NCBI RefSeq assembly: GCF_040183065.1
Contig: NC_091120.1
Coordinates: 182,732,396 to 182,796,395, forward strand
Direction of reading: 5' to 3'
Source: Periplaneta americana
Lineage: Eukaryota; Arthropoda; Insecta; Blattodea; Blattidae
DNA length: 64,000 nt
A program made the position numbers and the translations under genes. A model generated the notes under the pieces. That model saw nothing but the letters and a program-made list of their open reading frames with translations. It did not search any database and was not told the DNA's origin. This document shows, in pieces, positions 51,936 through 62,318 of the stretch; positions within the stretch are counted from its first letter, which is position 1; each line of letters starts with the position of its first letter.

Positions 51936-52788
51936 GTCTAATAGTTGGCCAGAGAATATAGGAAGTTACTTGTATTATACTATAACCAGTATTGAGTCCC
52001 GCCAATGTAAGGATTATATTTTTTGTGCTCTTCAGCATTATAAACTGAGTTATCTAGTTCTTGCATTTAGCTAAGGATTTCATGATGTTGGCAAATTGCT
52101 TAATTATGCAGATTTATTTTATTGGTGGCATACTAAATATAGGCAAATCTATTAATTTCTAAAAGTTTATTTTGTAAATAATGATGGTGAACTTACTCCA
52201 AAATAGTTTACAAACGAAAACATTTTATCATTGAAATATTTACTTTATATTTTCATATTTTTCCAAACCAAATGTCTTACCTTAGCAAACTTTTCTTCAC
52301 AGTAAACCGGCTTTTAGTCATTAAACATGAAATAACACGATATTTAGCCCAAAGCAGAACTATTTACAATGCTCGAAACTGTGAAAAGAATAACAAGTAT
52401 GTTTATTTTTAAGTTCCTCGTATACAAAGCTATAGTGGCAATATTGTGAAAAAGAAAGAGTATGTCTAACTTCAATGAGCGGCAGAAGTGAAATTTCTTA
52501 ATCTGTAAATATATATTAATAAACAGGGTGCGAATTTAGATTTCTGATGAAGATGGGATAGAATCCTGAGATAGAGAATACCTAGTTGGCGTTGGACCTC
52601 AGACTCATTTCGCCATCAGTAATTCATCATCATGCATACAACAGCCTGGATTAAGTTCACGGTGCGGCGTGCTGAACATTACAAGCATCCAACCATACCG
52701 GAATTTCTCAAACTAAACGTATTTACGTATTGCATCACTTGCATCACTCCTCTTGTCTTAATACACACAGTGTTCTAGTGATATGTTC
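51936..52788. other. intergenic, no recognised feature
   Basis: AT-rich DNA between UFSP2 and the MITE; nothing recognised. Confidence 0.5.
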
Positions 52789-52790
52789 TA

Positions 52791-53380
52791 CTGGGTGTTC
52801 ATTTCAAAGTGTGTCATGACGTCACTGTTGTTGGGTCACCGATTTGAAGCGAGTTTCAGTTCATATGTTAGAGAAGTTGCCTATTATTTAAAGCGTTCTT
52901 CAATCTGAACTTGAGAACGTGTACGGTATAACTTGAACGTCGTAGCAACAGATGGCGGTCTGTACGGTCTGTGTGCTACCATAACCTCTTTCGAACTGTG
53001 TTTTGCGCAGCCAAGTCGTACGCAGGGTATTTGTTATCATCGGTTGCGTACGGTAACATTCCACAACACAAATCAAATGCTCCGTGTCCATGTTGACCGT
53101 CGAAGTTAATGTCAACAAATACGTAAGTAATCGTCTTAACCCTCTCCCCATATCCCGACAGTACGTATTTCCAAACAGTTCACATTCCTGCCACTACCGG
53201 CGTTACCGTACGTATCGGTACGTACTTTTCAGAATGAACGCCGTACTTGCTAGACAACTTCTCTGCCTCATAGTTTATACACCTCTGCGGAAGTGTAGGA
53301 AGATTGAATTCTCTAGGATCATCGGCTAGCCACATGACGGCATACAGCGAGTCATGACACACTTTGAACTGAACACCCAG
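52791..53380. mobile_element. MITE with 30-bp terminal inverted repeats
   Basis: The ends CTGGGTGTTCATTTCAAAGT and inverse CTGGGTGTTCAGTTCAAAGT match over about 30 bp with one mismatch. TA flanks both sides. A 9-bp TAGTGATAT also lies at both borders (52776-52784 and 53381-53389), offset by six bases on the left, so the duplication could be TA or a 9-mer (MULE-like). It has no transposase. Confidence 0.8.
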
Positions 53381-53384
53381 TAGT

Positions 53385-54520
53385 GATATTTAACTTATTT
53401 TATCTTTTTGTTTTCATATTTCCCGATCTGTATTTTACAGAATGTTTACTTTAACCACTCATTACCCATTTTTGATTTACACCACTTCTGCTCTGAAAAT
53501 AAAATTAGGCCTATATTTTCTGAGTTAATTGAAGTTACAATTTTTTCAAGAAAATTGTGTGTTCATTTATTTGTTCTCACCTACGTCATATTAAAAGTAA
53601 GTGCATGTAAATTACGTATTATATAGGTAGGAGAAGTTAAAATTAAGCTTATGTGTGAAAACTGGAAATGTAATGTAAAATGCGGTAAACTTGCCATAAA
53701 AATTTAAACCATAACATCAGCACAATTTGTGACTCAAAATAATAAAGGAAATACCGGTTCTTAAGAAATGGAAAAATAATGAACTTCATATTAATGTTTA
53801 AATCATCCCCTTTTCTTTATTTTCAAGTTTACCTCAGCGGCCGAGTTTACCCCAATTTGCGGTATTGAAAATAGTTAATTTCTCAGGAAATAGGGAGGGG
53901 AGTTCACCACGCGATGTACCCTACGAGATATGCCCTTCAATTTTGAAGCTACTAATTTTTACTCTTCTCACAGAAAATACAAAGTTCCAATGATTCATAA
54001 ATATATTTAGGAATGAATTGAATTCACCGACCACGCACGAACAATTATATTATTTCAAACCATGATACGTGATCAGGGCCATGATTCAGTTGCAAGGAGC
54101 AGAAAGAATTACGTTTATTCCCAGCTTCTGAAACCTGTAGATTAACTGCGTGTGAAATTCTTCCAGGATTCTAAAGTAGAATTAATAAAAACCATATACA
54201 CTTATTGTATAGCATAAAAAATATAAAATAAATTACGCAAAACCCGTTTTCTGATGTGTTATCATATGTCGTGTGCACACTTCTAACTTGCCTGCCGCTA
54301 GATGGCTACTGTCGCGCTAGCTGTCAAATGTTAGCATATTTTATACGTATGAGTTGCGTGACTGTATCTATTAGATTGTAATGTATATGCCTAATATGTG
54401 GCAACGGAAAAATCCCGAGAAAAACCCCAACCTTGTTCGTCACAATTCTCTCGGGGGGGGGGGGGGCGGAGTTTCGCGTTGTGGTCATAGTCTGTATATG
54501 AGTTGCGCGGAAACATCTAA
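53385..54520. other. intergenic, mostly unrecognised
   Basis: Contains a block at about 53430-53500 (TTTTACAGAATGTTTACTTT onward) that is shared with the hAT MITE at 54523. Also a short SINE-like GAGAAAAACCCCAACC (54416-54432) and a 14-G run at 54453-54466. Confidence 0.5.
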
Positions 54521-54522
54521 GG

Positions 54523-55693
54523 CAGACGTTCTCAACCTGGTGCTCGCGAGCACCACTGTGCTCTTTTAATGATATTTGGTGCTCTTGTCATGAGAGTAAA
54601 AAGTGCTCGCGAGCACGAACGTTCCTGAGGTCCTTTTTTGAATGCAAACTTTGTTGTACGAGCTGGAACAAATGAGCCGTTCAGAGCAGAAGTGGTGTAA
54701 GTCAAAATTGGGTAATAAGGTTTAAAGTAAAAATTCTGTAAAATATAGCGCAAAGTAGCAATTATTATGTGTTTCGTGATATCCACTGTCTACTAATAGT
54801 TTAAATAAATTGAATATTAATTGCTACTTTGCGCTGTATTTTACAGAATGTTTACTTTAACCCTCATTACCCATTTCTGACTTACACCACTTCTCTTCTG
54901 AACGGCTCAAATAATGTTCCCATCCACCCATTATATTGCTTTAGCAACCTTACAGGCTTTCTCATATTTCATACTGTATAATCCCTTTCAATTCTGTGTG
55001 GACTTAATCAGAAAAATCAAGATAATTTTGCTGCTCGTGAAGAGCTTCAATTGATAGTCTCTAGTCCTCCTTGGCGCTGAAATATTTGTTTTAAAAGGAG
55101 AAATAAAATTCACTATCTTCAGGAAGCGGAAGATACAAAAAGGTTCTAAATACTACGGGGTGTTTCTCTCGCAAATGTGAAGCTTTGTTCGGTACGACAT
55201 ATCTATGCCAAAGAAAAGAAAAAAAAAGAAAAAGGGAAAAGGGAAAAGGGGAAAGGGAAAAGGGAAAATGGAAAAGGGAAAAGGGAAAAGGGAAAAGGGA
55301 AAAGAAAAGAGAAAGGAAAGGAAAGTAGAGAAGAGAAGAGAAGAGAAGAGAATAGAAGAGTAGAGAAGAGAAGAGAAGAGAAAAGAAAAGAAAAGAGAAA
55401 AGAAAAGAAAACTTTCTCACTTATGAAATACCTCCATAAGTAAGCGAGATCACGATTAATTTATTGATTCATATCTAAGCAGCTTATCCTTGGACACCAC
55501 TGAAGTTTTGAATAACACTGAAGTTCAAGGATCTCATTAACACGGTCATTGTTTTAAAAATGCAAAATTTAGGTATTTGTTATGTAATTTAATCATGTAT
55601 TCATATATTAAACCTGTTGGACTTCACGTTGCTCGCTCAGTTAGTATTACATGTGAGTAGCGCTCACTATCTTAAAAAGGTTGAGAACCCCTG
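54523..55693. mobile_element. non-autonomous hAT element
   Basis: The termini CAGACGTTCTCAACCT and inverse CAGGGGTTCTCAACCT are flanked by an 8-bp duplication ATCTAAGG/ATCTAAGA (one mismatch). It has an internal inverted pair of about 95 bp (about 54675-54770 and 54820-54910) and a GA-rich tract. No transposase. Confidence 0.85.
55217..55416. repeat. GA-rich microsatellite
   Basis: AAAGGG, AGAGA and AAAAG-type purine repeats over 200 bp, inside the hAT MITE. Confidence 0.92.
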
Positions 55694-55810
55694 ATCTAAG
55701 ATAACACAACATGAGTTGCGCATAAATAGAACGAAAATGTGCTTATGAACTGTGCGAAGTGGTCACGGGTAAGCGCGCACTGAAAATGCAAACTCCAGCA
55801 ATTTAATGTA

Positions 55811-57584
55811 GGGTAAACATTGTTAATTTCGTGACAGTGGTTATTTCGTGATACTTTTTCTTTGCTCTTTCGTGAACTAACCAATGATGTTACGAGATTA
55901 AAATTTCCTCCAAGGGATTGCATATGGTGTCCGGTTTCCAGAAACATACAGCTACGCTTTGTGTGACTATTGTAGCTGCTTCAGTGAGCTTTTATGTTTG
56001 GAGAGAGCAAGTTATCGTCGATTTCTCAGGCGTAAAAACGTTGTGGATGTTTGTAATTACATTACAGGCTTATTACTAAAGGTAAGCATATGATATTTGG
56101 TACAAATATTTATTATATCTTAATGAAATTTTAGGAAATGTTTTTGGAATTTTAGATACAGCTGTAGCCACCTTATAGGTTTAGCTTTACTGATACAAAT
56201 CTTAGTTGTTTGAGGCGAAATTTTGTTGAGTATTAAGCGTTACATTATATACTATTTTAAAAATTATATTACAATACGAATTTTAGAAATCTGAAGATAA
56301 GATGTGATAACAAAAAAGAAAAGGGGGACGCAATGGCTTCAGTGTAGCTTCTGTTTGATTTGTTATCACGCTAAGTGCCAATGATCAGTGCTAGATGACT
56401 TACTTGCAAGAATTGTGACAGAAGATGAAACATGGCTCCACCATGGAGTTGCATCATGCAAATTCACCAAAGAAATAGAAATTCAAAAGTGCACCTTCGG
56501 CAGGAAAAGTTATGGCTACTGTGTTTTTCGATTCAGAAGGACTCTTGCTTATGGACATCATGCCACACGGAACCACCATTAATTCTGACGCGTATGTGGC
56601 AACTCTCAAGAAACTTCAAGCACGACTCAGTCGTGTTCGATGACATCGGGAGAAGCAGGATGTTCTGCTATTACACGACAACGCACAGCCATATGTCAGT
56701 CACAAGACCACAGACCAGTTCAGAAAATTCGGATAGACAACATTGAAACATCCGCCTTACAGTCCTGAACTGGTACCGTGCGATTACCATCTCTTTGATA
56801 AACTGAAGGATCCCTTCATGGAACGAGGAGGTAAGAAGATGACTCCCTTGTGCACGCTGCTAAAGTGTGGCTCAGACGTGTTGGTCCTGACTTTTACTTT
56901 GCTGGTCTGTAGGCCCTCGTTCCTAGATTACGCAAGGCAGTTGAAAGGGAAGGGGATTATGTGGAAAAGTGACATTTTGTTCCTAAGGGATGTATCTACA
57001 TTCTGCGAAAATAGTAAAGCTGTAGGATAAAAATATAATTTTTAAACAAATGTTACGCATTACTTTGATTTGATTTCATTTCGATTTGAAACTTTTGGAG
57101 TTACCCTAGTAATATAGGCTATAGTAAAGTCCGTAATAAAAGTGTTCACCCTTTCAAGGCAAAGAAGATCCCTTTTCAATTGCAATTTTTACTTTTAGTT
57201 CATTCTTATTATGTTTTGATATGTATTTCTTTGTTTTCTTGCTATGAATATTAGACGGAATTACTATGTTTGAAGTCTTGTAACAATAAATGAGAATTTC
57301 ATTTGACTTTAATGAACTTTTCCACAATTCTTCTACCTCTCACGAAATTATCAATGTAATATCACGAAATTATCAAGGTTATCACGAAATAACCAACCCT
57401 TTAGCTTAAGTTGTAAAAGTGGTTTTTGGCACTTGTTCAAGAACGTGTCCAATCTTTTATGTCTCCAAATTTGTACAGCAAAGTATCGTCTTTTAGATGA
57501 AAAAGTCGGAATAAGGATATATTTATAGATTTGCATTTTACATTAATTTTCATGAAGTTATCACGAAATTACCAATGTTTACCC
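55811..57584. mobile_element. TIR element with repeated subterminal motif, carrying a mariner remnant
   Basis: The ends GGGTAAACATTGTTAATTTC and inverse GGGTAAACATTGGTAATTTC are flanked by TA. The motif ATCACGAAATTA recurs near the right end (57336-57395 and 57558), and related TTTCGTGA at the left. A mariner-derived segment occupies the middle. The element's own transposase is not evident. Confidence 0.75.
56380..57115 (+). mobile_element. mariner transposase remnant
   Basis: DDLLARIVTEDETWLHHG holds the first catalytic Asp region. Then, in other frames, come FDSEGLLLMDIMPHGT-like sequence, LLHDNAQPYVSHKTTDQ-like sequence and KHPPYSPELVPCDYHLFDKL. At least three frame changes are needed, so it is decayed. 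Its own termini were not resolved. Confidence 0.75.
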
Positions 57585-57589
57585 TATAG

Positions 57590-57884
57590 AGGCTAACTTA
57601 GAACTTCTAGGCTTAGGACTAGTAGTTTCATAAACAAAATAAAAATGTTCAAGAAACTGACGGTTTAAATATTGCATATTATGCAAGAGAGCGCATGTTT
57701 TTTAAACTGACATTATAACGGTAATATTATCTATCTACTTCGCTCTAGTAGATGACGCAATAGTAAGCACATTTCTTTCACGGTTAATCTCCTGGTTGGA
57801 GAACAGTATGAATTAATGTCTTACTGTTTATGCATAGTTTATAATGTGACCAACGAGTAACTCGTTGAATACAAAGACGTTTTA
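57590..57884. other. spacer, no recognised feature
   Basis: Nothing recognised. Confidence 0.4.
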
Positions 57885-57886
57885 TA

Positions 57887-58989
57887 CAGGGACATCATTT
57901 TATTTTTACTTCAATTTTTATTGTACCTGAGTTTTTGAATGTACTTCACTCCCACCCCTTCTACTAATGAAGTTCAACCGTCCTCCACACAGAATCAAGA
58001 CCGCATATAGTAAACAGCACTGAGTTAGTGAGTATAGTACGTTCCAGAAATATGTTCGCGTTTTCCAGTGACGAAAGAGTTTCAATATTGAATCTTATTT
58101 TCGCACAGGTACTGTCGTCCGTTTGTCTACGTCGTATCCCGATTTCCCCCACCTGCTTCTGTTCACCCCTGTGTAAAATCTGGGCTGTCTTATCCTTTTC
58201 TGAAAACATTAATTTCTGTTAGGAATTGAACGTTTACGTAATATTATACAACTGTTTAAAATAATTTAAATAAAAGGGTCTCGTTAAGTAATTAACTGTC
58301 ACGTGATTTCTCCCCTTTCTACGATCCTACGGCATAACCACTTGGACGGACAGTAGATAGCATGTCTGAGTAATTTTATCTGTGCGAGTCGGGCAGAAGT
58401 GAAGATTGAATTTACAGTACGTAAGGTACTCTTTTATAGAGTAGGTACAGAATTACTTCAACATAAGTTACTAGTACAAAGGACGAAACTGTAAATTGGA
58501 ATTAGATGTAATAGTCTATAGTACGATAATATGCACAAAAGAACTGAAGCCTGTATCGAAATGAACGGCCACCATTTTAAAAAATGTGTTTAAATATTCA
58601 TATTATGATTTTTTTTCAATTTAACTTCTTTCTCTATATTGTACGCTAATGTGCTGTAGACAGTATAATATGCACTGCATAATGAATACGTTCGCATGGA
58701 TAACTCAGTTCGTGAGTAAAAACACTTATTCTTAATACAGTACTGTATTTTGATTAAACACAAACCTAATGAAAATTATCGAACTCAAAATCGCGATATT
58801 TCCTAGTTTACATAAATGGATGAACTACTTTTCTTCCCTCCTATACCTAGTAAAGTAATTTGTTTGTGTTTTACGCCAGTATCATCGAACTACAGTCATG
58901 GAAGGAGGTAGCAAACTGCGTTTCCGGTTCTCTAAACGTATAGCCAGGTTAATATTATAAATGTTAATAAAAATAAAATGATGTCCCTG
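57887..58989. mobile_element. non-autonomous TIR element with TA duplication
   Basis: The ends CAGGGACATCATTTTATTTT and the exact inverse are flanked by TA at 57885-57886 and 58990-58991, as in Tc1/mariner-type elements. It is 1103 bp with no recognisable transposase. Confidence 0.85.
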
Positions 58990-58991
58990 TA

Positions 58992-60324
58992 GTTTTATAG
59001 TTGAATATGAGTATGTCGCAGTTTCGTTACGTGGACAGTAGGGGGCTCTAGTGTCGGTGCAGACATTCAGACGTCACTGAAGGAAGCAGACAGTACTATC
59101 GGAATCTTTTCGAAGACGCACTTCGGTCAGAAGCACTAGATTCTGAATGTGATGAATCCGAGCTGGAATGCAGACTGATGATATAAAATAAGATTTCTTA
59201 GGTCTTTACTGGGAGTAGGCTAACCTTGAGAGAGAGAAAAAGTCTTTCAGATATCCGAGCTCAAATGCAAGTGGAATAATTACCCAATATTAGAGATGCA
59301 ATGGTATCAAATAAAACGACGTGATCATAGGCTTATATAAAAAGAAAGCTTCCTGTACGCCCTCCTCGGCAAGAATATTATTAGAATCGAATTCGAAAAT
59401 GGGATATAGGTCGTCCTCGTACAACAGTGATGTCAAAGCATGCGCATTTTTCTCACCTTGACGTCGTGCGCGGGCATCAAGCGCTAGGTATGGAAGGAGC
59501 AAGGATTATGTATATGAATAAGCAGCCTGTTGTATTAAGAAAACAGTGGTATACAAACTTCAAACAGAACATGAAATTTTATGTCGTTATTTTATATGGC
59601 TATTTGCTGTTTGATATTATCTAGATTGTCTGTAAAACAAAGTACAAACACCAGTTTCGTAATATTGCAGTTAATAACATAATAAACAGTTAAGAAGGAA
59701 TATTCACATAAATTTCAGAGTAATAAAACTATACAATATTAAGTGAATGAAACATCATTCATAAAGAAAGTGATATCACAAAGAAGGAGATTAAGTATGA
59801 CATGGTAAGTTGGAATTGATATTGATGGTATCTTTAGCCTTATAAAAGTAATCAATAAATTAATCAAAATAACATTATTGTACAAAGCAAAGTTACCTAG
59901 GAATATGTTTTAACTGTAACTAATATTACACAACAAAACTCTTATCGCATTATGCTTTTAAGGTAATATTGGTGCGCAACTTCCTCTCATTAGAATATTA
60001 AATTATTTTCTCGAAATGTGCTGAATCTATAGAGCTGACGGTTTTACAACACATGGACACTATCTTTGTTTATGATGTAACAGTAGTTCCTTTGCTAATT
60101 CATTTTCCACGCGAATATTTTCAAAATGTTCAATACATATCTTTAGTAATACATACTTACTATATATTACATTTACAAAAACATTGTTTCAGTACCTGTA
60201 AGGCTACTAAATAAATATATCTGAAAATTTCACCTTTCTGTAAAAATACATCAAATATTCATATGTATGAGGTCTCACCCACCTCATTGAATATTGCATG
60301 ACTAATATGAATTAGTCTATTGTA
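58992..60324. other. intergenic, no recognised feature
   Basis: Unique-looking AT-rich DNA. No coding family or repeat identified. Confidence 0.5.
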
Positions 60325-60330
60325 TTATTG

Positions 60331-60594
60331 CTATTAAATACGAGGAAAAATCGTACCGGCACAGGGAATCGAACCCAGGAACTCTCAGTTCTGCGCGCTG
60401 AGCGCTCTTACCAACTGAGCCATGCCGGGACACGATCCACGGCGCCGGCCGAATAGCATTACGAGAGGGGTTCGGCCGGCGCCGTGGATCGTGTCCCGGC
60501 ATGGCTCAGTTGGTAAGAGCGCTCAGCGCGCAGAGCTGAGAGGTCCTGGGTTCGATTCTCGGTGCCGGTATGAAATTTTTCTCGTATTTAATAG
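60331..60594. mobile_element. head-to-head tRNA-like foldback element
   Basis: Two arms of about 123 bp (60331-60453 and 60471-60594) are near-perfect reverse complements around a 17-bp loop. Each arm contains a 75-nt tRNA-like sequence (60495-60569 plus; 60355-60429 minus). It has a 7-bp acceptor pairing (CCCGGCA with TGCCGGT, one mismatch), D arm GCTC-AGTTGGTAA-GAGC, and T arm CTGGG-TTCGATT-CTCGG. The A box is TGGCTCAGTTGG and the B box GGTTCGATTCT. The anticodon arm is a 6-bp stem with loop GCGCAGA, lacking U33. It is a pseudo-tRNA pair, not two working genes. Confidence 0.85.
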
Positions 60595-60599
60595 TAATT

Positions 60600-61289
60600 T
60601 CTGTAAAAAGTTGAGAAAATACTGCTTTTGAACAAACAGGAAACTCGTGAAAAATGAGCATTAAAATTGAATAATAAATTCTTATAATGCACTTATACTT
60701 CTCAGACAAATATAAAAATTAACATGGGTACAGTTTTAGTAAGTTTCCTTTATCCATTGATTCAGTGTTGGCCATCCCTGTATATAGCTCGACCAAGCGG
60801 CAATATACTACCTTTCCGTCTGTCTCTTTCCTTTCCACTGTAAAGCGCTCAGGCTCTCTTGAGCTCTAAAGCGCGCGCTTGTCCATATGGGCATCAGTTG
60901 ACATGACTGTGGTACAAGATGCAGGTAACATTTTCCGGAATATAAATATTTGTATTTATGGGAAAATATCTTATTAATAGCAAATTCTTATTTCTTCTTC
61001 TTTTTCTCCTACCTTCTTATTATGGATTAAGTCTCATGGGAAAATGTTAAATTACTGTTATTTGTTAAGTGGCTTGCAGTACTGAGAAGTGTTCGTTAAC
61101 GGGAATTTTAGTATATATAGCGATAGAGTTTTTTTTTTAAGTTGCAGAATCTTAATTCTGAAAAGAAAGTAAAATTTTTATTCACAAGCCGTCGATTTGA
61201 GAACTGAGAATTCGTGAGATGTAGGTACTGACGTTAAGAACACTGAACAGGCGTATTAGCCCATGTCAATAGGATGAAAATGGTTTTAC
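60600..61289. other. intergenic, no recognised feature
   Basis: Nothing recognised. Confidence 0.5.
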
Positions 61290-62270
61290 ATCCAATGTAC
61301 CCATATGAAAAATCTTGGCATTCAAATGGATAATAATCTCAACTGGGACATGCAAATCACAGAAACCTGCAGAAAAGTATATTCTATTATTCATGTGCTA
61401 AAAAGGATAAATGTTCATCTTCCCTCTTGCTTAAAAAAGTCCCTTGTGCAGACCCTTGTATTTCCCTATTTTGACTATGCTGACATTTTACTGACTGACC
61501 TTTCCAGCGACAACAAAATGAAACTTCAACGTGCTCATAATTTGTGTGTACGTTTTGTAAGCAATGTTCGTAAATATGATCATATAACCCCATCCCTGGA
61601 AGCAATAGGTTGGCTTAAACTAGATAAGAAAATAAATTTACATTCACTTCTCTTTCTCTTCGAAATCTTGAACTCTTCTATTCTTTCGTACCTGTCGTCT
61701 CGCTTCACTTACCTTTCTTCCCACCACAATCTGAACACACGCTCTCGCCATGAAACAATACTAACAATACCATCCCATCGAACCTCCTCATACTCATCCT
61801 CTTTCACAATAGCCCTGCCAAGACTCTGGAATTCGTTACCTGCTAGCATCAGGGACTGTCGAAATAAAATTCAATTCAAACGCAAACTTACTAGGCACTT
61901 GGTCAGTAATTGAGACTCGTTCAGACATGGTTTCTTGTAAATAGTTCTTTTAATCTACCACAAAATATCTCAATATCCGGTAATTTCATCACTATAGAAT
62001 TTTGTTATTGTAGGTTTAATTTGTAATTTAGTAAATACAAAAATATTCTTTGTTCTTAACTTCTATGATAAAATGTCTAGCTTTCATTAATCAGGTATTC
62101 TTGTCGTACTTTAATTTTTATTGTAATTGTAATTGTAAATTTAATATTAATTGTAATCTTATTGTTCATGTTATAGTTGTAATCCCCTGGTAGAGGGGCA
62201 GAGAAGGCCTGACGGCCTTATCTCTACCAGGTTAACTAAATAAATCTAATCTAATCTAATCTAATCTAAT
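61290..62270 (+). mobile_element. LINE 3' fragment ending at the GMC gene's exon
   Basis: The frame 61305-61913 encodes MKNLGIQMDNNLNWDMQITE, LVQTLVFPYFDYADILLTDL and PRLWNSLPASIRDCRNKIQF, the end of a jockey/CR1-type ORF2. The 3' UTR has the hairpin CTGGTAGAGGGGCAGAGAAG with GGCCTTATCTCTACCAGG and then a (TCTAA)n tail (62246-62270). The tail stops 30 bp before the 3' splice site of the next gene. Confidence 0.85.
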
Positions 62271-62280
62271 GAATGTCTCA

Positions 62281-62300
62281 TATTTCTAATTTACTTCCAG
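62281..62300 (+). promoter_or_regulatory. 3' splice site upstream of the GMC coding exon
   Basis: TTTCTAATTTACTTCCAG is a good branch-plus-acceptor match 18 bp before the start ATG. It implies a spliced 5' UTR. A start with no intron (promoter nearby) cannot be excluded. Confidence 0.5.
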
Positions 62301-62318
62301 GAATCTCAATCTCGGAAT

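Noticed and set aside
52900-53329. Two opposed frames of about 80 codons
   Set aside because: They lie inside the CTGGGTGTTCA MITE and show no conserved domain.
55091-55443. Lys/Glu/Arg-rich and Phe/Ser/Leu-rich opposed frames
   Set aside because: Pure products of the GA-rich microsatellite read on both strands.
60495-60569. Candidate functional tRNA gene
   Set aside because: The anticodon loop lacks U33 and the anticodon stem is irregular; a mirror copy lies 65 bp away, so it is a tRNA-derived foldback.
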